DNA of 64,000 nucleotides from an uncultured Muribaculaceae bacterium. Its GTDB lineage: Bacteria > Bacteroidota > Bacteroidia > Bacteroidales > Muribaculaceae. The DNA lies in assembly GCA_910589055.1 (NCBI GenBank), contig CAJURN010000012.1, positions 26,472-90,471 of the forward strand, in the 5' to 3' direction. This document shows, one piece after another, positions 35,236-43,720 of this stretch. The translations under genes and the position numbers were made by a program. The first letter of the stretch is position 1; each line of letters begins with the position of its first letter. The notes beneath the pieces are model-generated. The model worked only from the letters and a program-made list of their open reading frames with translations, made no database searches and was not told where the DNA came from.

Positions 35236-35562
35236 AATATCCGTTAATTCGTGGGCGGTTTATCTTTGAGGGATTTTCTCATAACGATGCGGGAGTGTGG
35301 CAGTAGCCACTCGACCAAAGAGTTATGGGAAAAGCACCAAAGAGAAACCGGAACTACGGTAATTATAATATCATATTCAAACGTTCTTTTAACATTATCG
35401 GAAGAGGGTTATAATAATAAAGTTAGTATCGCCTTTCCGTCTTCCGGGCATCTTTTGTGCTTCATTTCAGTCGTGTACATCCGGTACACTCCTTCAATTC
35501 AGCTCAAAAGCTGCTCCGTAATACGGAACCCACGGATTAACTCATATTATGAAACACCCTCT
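35222..35562. repeat. 341-bp element bounded by 34-bp inverted repeats
   Basis: Arms 35222-35255 and 35529-35562 are inverted repeats with 31 of 34 matches; the outer 17 nt are perfect. The element fills the gap between the clan GH-A gene and GH2. The arms contain the GH2 start codon on one side and abut the stop of the upstream gene on the other. Inside are a plus-strand TATCTTTG (35261-35268) and a short GTGTAC/GTACAC palindrome (about 35474-35490). A 110-codon frame crossing it is not convincing. No transposase or invertase is present. Confidence 0.85.
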
Positions 35563-38500
35563 ATGGTTCAACTCCGAAAATAACTTCATTCGACCAGTGC
35601 TCTTTCCAATCGGGATGGAAAGCTCTAGAATTGATTTTTGATACACTGCGGCCAACAGCCGTTTCCATGCAGGCTGCCCCTGCGGTATCGTTGTTGACGC
35701 GCGCGGAGAATTTCACGGGTGCGCCGCTTTCAAATGCCTTCTTTACATCGGGCATCTCGCTCCACGGTATCGCACATTCATAGTACAGGGTATTTCCCTG
35801 ACGTACAACGTTCAGGCGCGCACCGGATACGGCGCCGTCGTAATCGGAAGAAGGCTGGCGGGGATAGAAATGCTTGCGGGGCATGCCCGGCACAAGCATA
35901 CGCCACACCTCAAATCCGCCTCCGTATTCGGGCGCGACAGTATTGAGGGCATATTCGTAGTCGGTGCATTTATATCCGGTGAAACGCGGCATTGTGCCTG
36001 CCGGGCATATTTCCATGCCATCCTCGCCTTCGGGAATCACGTTGAAGGCAATCAATATGTTGTCGGTCGCTATGCCGTTCACCCCGTCGGGCAGGACGGG
36101 ACGCTTGCGATATGTGAAGCGGCGCACGCCCTCAGGCCAGGGCAAGGCAAGATAGTCGTCAAATTCAACCACACTCACATCATAACCCTCGGGGAGATTT
36201 TTGGCAGCGCCCGGGATTTCATAACCCAACGAGCCGTAAGTGCCGGGCCAATTGCCCATGGTGTCAATGTCTTTTCCTACCAGGGAAGCCGCGGACTTCA
36301 CACTTCCTGCCGGTACACGTGAGGACGAATCCAGGAAAATTCCTCCAACCTTTACGGTGTACCACCAGCCGCGGGTTGTGCATCTTACGCGCACGTCACC
36401 GCACAGGTCGAGAATCAGATACGTTCCATCCCACATCTTGTCGATGCCTGTCGTAAGCAGCTCACGGCCGGTTTCCCGGTCATACACGGCCACATCAACT
36501 CCATTCTGACGTATCGCCGGGAAATAGAGCGCCGTACGGGTATATCGGTCGGCAGGAAGCGAAAGGTCGAAACCTATCGACTGCACGGTCTCGGAATTCT
36601 CGATATAATTCTTCACACGTGCCGAAGTGTCGGGAAGGCAGAGTGCCGTCCTGTCGTCGGCTCCGGCCTGAACTCGTGTCATGATACCCTTCATCGACCG
36701 GGGTGTTGACATATACGCGGTGTCGGGATAGAAGAAATCATCATCGGCACGGTCGGCAAACCGCATCGTTCCGGGATGCGGAGTGCTGTCGGCCACCTTC
36801 GCCGCGAAGTAAAAATTATCGTCATCGTAAGCGAGCCATGTCTGCGCGAGTCCTTCGGCATTGGTATCGAATTGTTCGTAAGGATGCCATGCAGCTTCCG
36901 TAAGGGATATGCGGGCTTTGGAGGATGTGAGAGTCTGAGGAATCACCCCACTCCATTCGTCAAGATTGCCGTCAACATTGATTGGGCGGCGGGCGATATA
37001 ATTGACATGCATATCCTCCTTGTGTACCGTCTTTCCGTCGGCTCCGGCATCGAAACTCACCTCAAGCGGATAAGTATTGTTTGCTGCCGGGACGCCGTTG
37101 GCAACCTGAAGTTTCACAGTCTTGGTTTCGTGAGCCTTGAGATTGACGTTTGACGGATAATTCAAGGTAATTCCGGCGATTTTCGCATCTAATTTAGCCT
37201 TGACGGGACGGTTAAGCACATTGGTTATCCGCAGCGTCACAGCCGAGTTGCCGGAATTAAGAGGTGCGGTAAAGTCTTCCGCTACAATCTCAACCGGTTC
37301 GTAGCCTTCAATCCGTGATTCACGAAGGGTCTTAAGCAAGTTTTTGAAAGAATTCTTCTTGCCGGTGGTTCTCATGTAGTAGCCCTGACAACCGAGTGGA
37401 ATTTCATAGAATCCATTTTTTGGCTCTATCTTGTTGCCATAGAAATCATAGAGGACAAATTCAGGGCGCGCCTTGACGGTCATCCAGGCGTTGTCGGAGC
37501 GCTTGACCGAGCCATAGAGCACGTGGTCGGCACCGAAAGCATCCGAAAGGTCGCCAGCGATAACCACAGTTCCGTCGTCATCGTTTCCTTCATATCCGTC
37601 GAACACCATAATCCAGGGAAGTCCGGGACGGAAAAGCAATTCCCTGAAATCGCGCTCGCCCACGAGTCGCTGCACTGCACCCATCGCTGCGGCAGCCGAC
37701 CAAGAATTATGCAATTTGTCGACGGTCTCCGTGCCTCGCGACGTACGCACCGACATGGTACGCTGCGAACGGTTCGGCTCACCTGAATACATGTAACCTC
37801 CGAAAATGCCCATCGAACGGTCATATCCGCAGGCGCGGTTTGTAGCCACTACAAGGCCTATGCGGTCGTCGGTGTTTCCGACCCAACTTTCCGTGTCCCA
37901 CACCTTCACGCGGCCTTTATGATAGGTTCTGTTGTTCCATTCGGGATAGAGCACCGGGGCTTCAAGACCTTGATAATGGATTGACACGAAATCAAATATC
38001 GGAAGAATATCCATAGTGCCGTCGGCGAAGAATTTATCAAGGGCATTGGAGTTTGAATCACCGCCGCCCACAAGGACATCGGCACCCTTGTCGCGTGCCG
38101 CAATAACGCCTTCGGCCATCTTTGTGTAAATCTCGCGGTAGCGCAGCATATCGGCCTGCCAACCCGAAATCGACGAGCCTTCCCACGGCTCGTTCCAGAG
38201 ACATACGGCAGTCACAGGGCCTTCGGGCCAGCCGTAGCGCCCGCATATTTCCTCGACGTAGGACTTGAATTTGTCGTCCATGTCGGGCATCCACGCCAAA
38301 TCCTGCTTCGTGTGCAGGAAACGTCCCTGCGCGTCAAGATGAGGGCGTCCTGTTCCCAGCGGAACGGAAGAAGCCGTGCGTCCCTCGCCGAACATGAGCA
38401 TTACCGTGATGTTGTTGTCGCTGTAACGGCGCATCTGGGCATCAAGCTCGTTCATGAATGTGCGATAGTCGGGGTCGGTGGGGGATATAAAAGGGATAGC

Positions 38501-39109
38501 CCTGCGGATTGACTGCACACCTACCCTGCTGAGGAAATCAACTCCCAAATCATCGAGCGACTGACGGGGATACTGCATCTTGACCGGCGACGGCTGCATG
38601 CTGTAAGCGAAAGACGTGGCGAGCCGGCGTCCGTGTTTTCCCAAATCGAGAACAACGGCATAGCCCCCGAAGCGGTCAATGCCCTCGATTTTCAAAGGAA
38701 CATCGGTATAGCCGTTGGGTGCAATCTCAATCTTCACGGGAATCTTCCTGTCAGTTCCGAGCCGGACAATCTGAGGAAGCCATATATCATTTTCAATACC
38801 GCGTGTGCCGTAAGATATCACATGCGCTGTCGCATCAACAGAAATCCGGGAATCGGTATTATTGATAATCTGAAATTTGAAATCAATATTGTCGCCGGGC
38901 CAGAACACATTGGCCGGAGCCGACGATTCGGTGAGCAGCACATCAAAATCGTAATGTCTCAAGCCGTTACGCACCCCGAAAACATCTTCATAACCGAGCC
39001 AGCTTTCAGGAGCCTTCATCTGTGCAAAAAGCCGTACTCCTCCGCCCCAATTGATTATAATCAAGGCAAGGAGGAGCACGCTTCTCAAACTAATATTCAT
39101 TCTTGTCAT
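35561..39109 (-). CDS. Clan GH-A glycosidase-like protein with CBM9-like domains
   Basis: The 1182-residue secreted protein has a signal peptide (about 1-30), an N-terminal beta domain (about 35-175) and a TIM barrel (about 190-500). Glu307 in LWNEPWEG (end of strand 4 type, preceded by Asn) and Glu407 in VWDTESW fit the acid/base and nucleophile of clan GH-A. Beta domains follow (about 510-730). A CBM9-like module starts at NVDGNLDEW (about 735). The final part (YECAIPWSEMPDVKK...) again looks CBM9-like, so one such module may be split by an insertion. GH39-like families are the nearest guess, but the family is not certain. It overlaps the GH105 gene by 4 nt. Confidence 0.65.
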   Translation of the reverse strand: MTRMNISLRSVLLLALIIINWGGGVRLFAQMKAPESWLGYEDVFGVRNGLRHYDFDVLLTESSAPANVFWPGDNIDFKFQIINNTDSRISVDATAHVISYGTRGIENDIWLPQIVRLGTDRKIPVKIEIAPNGYTDVPLKIEGIDRFGGYAVVLDLGKHGRRLATSFAYSMQPSPVKMQYPRQSLDDLGVDFLSRVGVQSIRRAIPFISPTDPDYRTFMNELDAQMRRYSDNNITVMLMFGEGRTASSVPLGTGRPHLDAQGRFLHTKQDLAWMPDMDDKFKSYVEEICGRYGWPEGPVTAVCLWNEPWEGSSISGWQADMLRYREIYTKMAEGVIAARDKGADVLVGGGDSNSNALDKFFADGTMDILPIFDFVSIHYQGLEAPVLYPEWNNRTYHKGRVKVWDTESWVGNTDDRIGLVVATNRACGYDRSMGIFGGYMYSGEPNRSQRTMSVRTSRGTETVDKLHNSWSAAAAMGAVQRLVGERDFRELLFRPGLPWIMVFDGYEGNDDDGTVVIAGDLSDAFGADHVLYGSVKRSDNAWMTVKARPEFVLYDFYGNKIEPKNGFYEIPLGCQGYYMRTTGKKNSFKNLLKTLRESRIEGYEPVEIVAEDFTAPLNSGNSAVTLRITNVLNRPVKAKLDAKIAGITLNYPSNVNLKAHETKTVKLQVANGVPAANNTYPLEVSFDAGADGKTVHKEDMHVNYIARRPINVDGNLDEWSGVIPQTLTSSKARISLTEAAWHPYEQFDTNAEGLAQTWLAYDDDNFYFAAKVADSTPHPGTMRFADRADDDFFYPDTAYMSTPRSMKGIMTRVQAGADDRTALCLPDTSARVKNYIENSETVQSIGFDLSLPADRYTRTALYFPAIRQNGVDVAVYDRETGRELLTTGIDKMWDGTYLILDLCGDVRVRCTTRGWWYTVKVGGIFLDSSSRVPAGSVKSAASLVGKDIDTMGNWPGTYGSLGYEIPGAAKNLPEGYDVSVVEFDDYLALPWPEGVRRFTYRKRPVLPDGVNGIATDNILIAFNVIPEGEDGMEICPAGTMPRFTGYKCTDYEYALNTVAPEYGGGFEVWRMLVPGMPRKHFYPRQPSSDYDGAVSGARLNVVRQGNTLYYECAIPWSEMPDVKKAFESGAPVKFSARVNNDTAGAACMETAVGRSVSKINSRAFHPDWKEHWSNEVIFGVEP

Positions 39110-40935
39110 ACACTCAATTTATTCAGGAGATTCTGCATTTCTATTCCTGCAAAAATCACAGCAAACGAGCCGTGTGTGTCGTCATCCCAGAAAGGACGGT
39201 TGACATAATAATCCTCATCCTCACTGCACATGGTGCCCACGCATATATCGTGAACGGTGCCGTCGTCCTCGACTTTTGAAGCCACAGCTTCCCATCCTTT
39301 TTTCACGGCGGGAAGATAAGTTTTGGCATCAATCCATCCAAGACGTATGCCGCGGGCTATCGCCATGGTGAAAATGGCCGTGCCGGAAACCTCGTCGGGA
39401 GAATCGTCGCGGTCAATGACATTGTGCCAGAAACCATGTTCGTTCTGATATTTAACGAGAGAACGCACGTGTGTCTTGTATTGCTTCAGAATACAGGAGT
39501 AAAGAGGATGGCTCTTGGGCAGATGCATCAGCACATCCGACATGGCCCATATGGCCCAGCCGTTGGCACGCGACCAGTGCGGTAGCTTTACTTCAGGGCG
39601 CGATGTGTAATTGGCGTGCATGTATAATTTTGCATCCTTATCCCACACGTGCTTGTTGAAATCGACAACCTGACGGGCAGCATCGTCAAAGAACGAATCC
39701 CTTTCCTGCTGTGTATTGGCATAAAGTCCGGCCTGGATAAGGAACGGGATGCCCATGAACATATCATCGACCCACACGGTGTAGACTTCAGGAGTTGTAC
39801 GGGTGTAGTTCGACATGCCCTCGCTGCGGATCTGACCGTGGCTGGCATATTCAATCATGTTGCTGATAAATTTCTCGTATACTTCCCTGTTGCGGAAGTT
39901 TTCTTCCTTCCTCAAGCGGTATATGATCGGAAGCGACGGTGCGAGAGTGAAGTCGAGAAGAGTCGAACCGATAACGAGCGAGTTTGCCGAATTGAAATAC
40001 GCGTTGAGTTTATTAACCTGATAGTCGACGAAGGGAATACCTTCCATCTGATAATCGCAGAAATTCACTGCCCAGGAATAGTATCGGTCATCCCCGGTGA
40101 GTTCGCCCAACTGTTCCATGGCCCAAGCCACGCCACCGTTGTGGTAGTTCCACTGGTAGGTCGTGCCCCAGGGTGCAGGGTCAATCATCTGACCGAGAAC
40201 TTCAATCTTGGGAATTGTCCAAGTCACCGCACCGTCAAGGCCTGCGTACATGTGGCCGAACACAAATTCCTTCTCAGGCTTGTACACAGTGTCGATTCCG
40301 GGTGCGAAGGGGCCAATGACGAGCCAGTTGCTTATGTCGGCAACCTTGTCGTCGATGTTCTTCACGCGCTCAAGACCTATCGAGGGGTATTGCGGGCTTA
40401 CTTTGTAGACCTTGTCGTTTTCGCTCGGCGGCTGCAGCAGCACACACCACTTGCCCTGTCCGGATGTCTCCGACTTTATAATAATATCATTGTTTCCGGC
40501 CCGGAGGGTGAGGTTGAATGAAAACGGCATCTTGATGCTGCGTTCGTCTTTCATCACCGCAAGATTTCTGAAGCCGTGCTTCTCATACACGAGAGCGCCG
40601 TTGCACCACACCTTGCAGGCGTCGTTGTGGTCGATTTCGACAAGCATGGTAGTATCGCGCTCGAAGTACATGTTGGTGTAGGCGTAGGCCACGCCACCGT
40701 AGCCGAGACCGAAAGTGCGTCCGAAATCAATCGTATGCAGATTGCCGAATTTGTCGGATTGCTTCTGCAAATCGAGCTTATACGAAAACGGGGTCTCGCG
40801 AATCAACTTGTCGCCGATTCGGCACACCGTTTCAGCAGGTGTCTCGACCGGTCTTTTTACTTCTGCCTTAGCTTCGTGATGACAGCACACCGTAGCGGCT
40901 AAAATGAGCGGTATCCAGATTTTGGTATTTCGCAT
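39106..40935 (-). CDS. GH105-like unsaturated galacturonyl/rhamnogalacturonyl hydrolase
   Basis: I prefer the ATG at 40935 (609 residues), which puts a signal peptide at the N-terminus (MRNTKIWIPLILAATVC...AKA). An in-frame ATG at 40983 would add 16 residues. An N-terminal jelly-roll domain (about 30-230) precedes the alpha/alpha barrel. VWVDDMFMGIPFL carries the expected catalytic Asp and HWSRANGWAIWAMSDVL is typical of GH105. These enzymes remove unsaturated uronic acid from lyase products of pectin-like chains. It has its own promoter after a terminator and is cotranscribed with the clan GH-A gene. Confidence 0.85.
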   Translation of the reverse strand: MRNTKIWIPLILAATVCCHHEAKAEVKRPVETPAETVCRIGDKLIRETPFSYKLDLQKQSDKFGNLHTIDFGRTFGLGYGGVAYAYTNMYFERDTTMLVEIDHNDACKVWCNGALVYEKHGFRNLAVMKDERSIKMPFSFNLTLRAGNNDIIIKSETSGQGKWCVLLQPPSENDKVYKVSPQYPSIGLERVKNIDDKVADISNWLVIGPFAPGIDTVYKPEKEFVFGHMYAGLDGAVTWTIPKIEVLGQMIDPAPWGTTYQWNYHNGGVAWAMEQLGELTGDDRYYSWAVNFCDYQMEGIPFVDYQVNKLNAYFNSANSLVIGSTLLDFTLAPSLPIIYRLRKEENFRNREVYEKFISNMIEYASHGQIRSEGMSNYTRTTPEVYTVWVDDMFMGIPFLIQAGLYANTQQERDSFFDDAARQVVDFNKHVWDKDAKLYMHANYTSRPEVKLPHWSRANGWAIWAMSDVLMHLPKSHPLYSCILKQYKTHVRSLVKYQNEHGFWHNVIDRDDSPDEVSGTAIFTMAIARGIRLGWIDAKTYLPAVKKGWEAVASKVEDDGTVHDICVGTMCSEDEDYYVNRPFWDDDTHGSFAVIFAGIEMQNLLNKLSV

Positions 40936-41002
40936 TAGGCTATGATAATAATTAGTCAATGGTTCTACAATCGGCCGGAGCATCCGTCCTCCAACCCGAT
41001 TG

Positions 41003-41010
41003 CAAAGTTA
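41003..41010 (-). promoter_or_regulatory. -7 box upstream of GH105
   Basis: On the minus strand this is TAACTTTG, a TAnnTTTG match, 20 nt before the ATG at 40983 and 68 nt before the ATG at 40935. It follows the terminator of the upstream operon, so GH105 starts a new unit. Confidence 0.55.
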
Positions 41011-41070
41011 GCTAACCGACAACATTTCATCTTAATACTAAAGCTGATAAATAAGATACAAAGAAACGAC

Positions 41071-41114
41071 AAAAAAACGACAAACACGGTGTCGCCTGAA
41101 AAACGACACCGTGT
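41071..41114 (-). terminator. Terminator after GH31
   Basis: An 11-bp perfect stem (41084-41094 with 41104-41114) and 9-nt loop are followed on the minus strand by a T-rich stretch including seven Ts (41071-41077). It ends the long glycosidase operon that begins at 54425. Confidence 0.9.
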
Positions 41115-41139
41115 CTGTGCAAAAACGTTTCAACCGCGT

Positions 41140-43701
41140 TTAACGACGGTAGCCAATGCGGTCAAGGAACCACTGACGGTCCTCCAGGTCAATTTCTTTT
41201 TCGCCGAACTGCGACAGAACTTCAGGCAGGCGGGAATATGTTTCCTCAAACTCGCCGACAACATTTCCGACCGATGCGGGGTCGTAGCCGATTGTCACGA
41301 ACACGGAACCAAGCGAGGCAAGAGTGTCGTCGAACACACGGTTGACATCGCGTTCATCCTTGAAATCCTTTATCGCTTTCACCACTCGCTTCATGCGGCC
41401 GAGACTGCCGTTTGCAAGATTCTTGCGGTTGGCGGGATAAACGATTTTCACATCCGATGCCTTGGAGCAGTCATAGCCGGGAAGGTCAATTATAAGACTG
41501 AGTTCCTTGGGGTCGTAGGTATAATCCACCTTGCGGTCGCCCACGAATACGGCCTGAGGAACATCCGAGCACAGCACACGCACGCTGTAATCACGCGTGG
41601 GCTCCATGTTCTCATAGCTGCCGCGACGTGCCGAGATGGCAACTGAAAGAGTATCGCCATTGAAAGCGGATGCAAAATCTGTCCATGCACATGCCGTTTC
41701 ATAATCCTTGTTGTCTCCGGCATCCTCGTACATGGTGAACGAACCTTGCTGTCCGGGATACACGGTGATTTCCACCGGTGCGTTATTTCCGCGGAGATTA
41801 CGCATGCGGCCTTTATGGAAAGGCAGCACGGAACCGGCCTTTACATACACCGGATACTCGTCAAGAGCAAGCTCGCGCTCGATAGTTTTTCCGCCCTCGA
41901 GCAGTTCGCCGGAATGAACTTCATACCATTGTCCTTCGGGGAGCCATACCTTGAGGGTTGTGTAACCGTCTTTTCCGGGAGCGGTGACAGGGGCAATCAT
42001 CATGCGGTCGCCGAACATATACTGGTTGCGGAACGAATAGGCCTCTTCAGCATCGGGATAATCATAGTACATCGGACGGCACATCGACACTGATGTATCA
42101 TGGGCTTCACGGGCAAGAGTATAGATGTAGGGCGCCATACGGTAGCGGTTGTTGATGATGTCGGTGAGGATATCAAGAATATCCGACTTGAACACCCAGG
42201 GCTCTTTTGCAAGATTCTTGTGCTTGGAGGAGTGGGTACGCAGTACGGGGCTGTATTCGCCGAACTGCATCCAGCGCACGTACATTTCAGGATCAATATG
42301 GTCGATAGCCGAAGCTCCGGCTTCTTTTTCGTTGGCAAACATGTGTCCGCCGATGTCATGGCTCCAGAATCCATAAAGCACATTCGAGGCGGTGCTGTTG
42401 AAGTAGGGCTGGAAATCAAGCGATTCCCAGGTCACATAAGCATCGCCGGAGAAGCCGATCTGGTATCTGTGATTGCCGAGACCGCCCCAACGGTGATAGA
42501 GCATCGGGCGCTTGTCGGTGAATTTATCCATCTGGGAGAAGAACACATAATTAATCCACCATGTGTTGCTCAGGTCTTTAAGCTCAAGGTCGTTGAGATA
42601 CTGCTGCCAGTCAAGCCACCAGAAGTCAACGCCTTCTTTTTCCATGGGGCTGAGAACATTGCGGAACACGCTTTTCATAAAGTTCTTGTTGGAGCCGTAC
42701 CAGGGAATTTCCTTCTTCTCGGCAGGATTGAGACCCATATCGGTTGCAATCTGAGGATAGGATTCCTCAAAAGGCATGATACCTGACGCGGGATGGAGGT
42801 TGAGGGTAATCTTGAGGTCTTTCGACTGGAGATAGTTCAGGAATTTGTCGGGCTTGGGGAAGAGAGCCTTGTTCCAGCTGAAACCGGTCCATCCGCCGCG
42901 TTTTCCGTCGATATAGTGCCAGTCCATATCCACCACAAGAACGTCAAGGGGAATATTGTATGACTCCATTTTGTCAATAAGGTCGCGGAGTTCCTGGTCG
43001 CTGTATGTCCAGTAGCGGCTCCACCAATATCCGAAAGTATAGCGGGGAGGCAGAGGCACCTTGCCGGAGAATACAGAGAAATCGGAGAGAGCCTTGCGGT
43101 AGTCATTGCCGTAGGCCATGAAATACCAGTCCTGTGCATCGGGTGCGGAATTACGTTCCTTAACCCAATCCCAGTCGCTCGCGCCATCAAAGAGGTATGA
43201 TTTGGAATCGTCGATCAGAGTCCAGCCGTCGCGTGCGAGCAGGCCGTCTTCCATTTCGATTTTCTTATTAGCCGACAGTGGGCCGTGATACTCACCGATA
43301 CATCCGTCGAGAGTTCGGTACGTACCCTTGAGATTGGATTTCTGTTCAGTTCCGGGCTTCCAGTTGAATTGGAAAGCACCCTTCACTCCCGACACCGACA
43401 TGTTGTCAGCCGTGAACTTACCGCTACCCTTCTTGTAGCGCAACTTAACTTTGGGAGTGGTGATTTCAATCCAGTTACCGTTTTTCACCTTGAAGGGAAC
43501 TTCCGGATAGTCGCGCACTACGGCAACCTGCGACTTGTCGTCGACAAAATTTCCGTCAGGGGCATACTCCATTCGGATGGAGGCATCGGTGATAACGGTG
43601 AAGCGAACATTGTCGTCACAATAGGCAATATTGTCAGAAGCTGAGGCAAGCGAGGCGCCAAACGTCACAGCAACTGAAAACAAGGCAATCAATCGTTTCA
43701 T
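41140..43701 (-). CDS. GH31 alpha-glycosidase
   Basis: I place the start at 43701, where MKRLIALFSVAVTFGASLASA gives a signal peptide; upstream in-frame codons overlap the preceding gene. The 853-residue enzyme has the N-terminal galactose-mutarotase-like domain, a TIM barrel with LDVLVVDMDWHY and the nucleophile Asp364 in WWLDWQQ, and C-terminal beta domains of the DUF5110 type. GH31 includes alpha-glucosidases, alpha-xylosidases and alpha-galactosidases. The local motifs do not decide between them. A helical extension of about 90 residues follows the last beta domain (from about 765). It is the last gene of its operon. Confidence 0.88.
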   Translation of the reverse strand: MKRLIALFSVAVTFGASLASASDNIAYCDDNVRFTVITDASIRMEYAPDGNFVDDKSQVAVVRDYPEVPFKVKNGNWIEITTPKVKLRYKKGSGKFTADNMSVSGVKGAFQFNWKPGTEQKSNLKGTYRTLDGCIGEYHGPLSANKKIEMEDGLLARDGWTLIDDSKSYLFDGASDWDWVKERNSAPDAQDWYFMAYGNDYRKALSDFSVFSGKVPLPPRYTFGYWWSRYWTYSDQELRDLIDKMESYNIPLDVLVVDMDWHYIDGKRGGWTGFSWNKALFPKPDKFLNYLQSKDLKITLNLHPASGIMPFEESYPQIATDMGLNPAEKKEIPWYGSNKNFMKSVFRNVLSPMEKEGVDFWWLDWQQYLNDLELKDLSNTWWINYVFFSQMDKFTDKRPMLYHRWGGLGNHRYQIGFSGDAYVTWESLDFQPYFNSTASNVLYGFWSHDIGGHMFANEKEAGASAIDHIDPEMYVRWMQFGEYSPVLRTHSSKHKNLAKEPWVFKSDILDILTDIINNRYRMAPYIYTLAREAHDTSVSMCRPMYYDYPDAEEAYSFRNQYMFGDRMMIAPVTAPGKDGYTTLKVWLPEGQWYEVHSGELLEGGKTIERELALDEYPVYVKAGSVLPFHKGRMRNLRGNNAPVEITVYPGQQGSFTMYEDAGDNKDYETACAWTDFASAFNGDTLSVAISARRGSYENMEPTRDYSVRVLCSDVPQAVFVGDRKVDYTYDPKELSLIIDLPGYDCSKASDVKIVYPANRKNLANGSLGRMKRVVKAIKDFKDERDVNRVFDDTLASLGSVFVTIGYDPASVGNVVGEFEETYSRLPEVLSQFGEKEIDLEDRQWFLDRIGYRR

Positions 43702-43720
43702 ATTATGTGATAATAATTGG

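Noticed and set aside
35251..35583. 110-codon frame across the inverted-repeat element
   Set aside because: It runs through both repeat arms and the end of the neighbouring gene, has no domain-like pattern and no signal, so it is probably chance.
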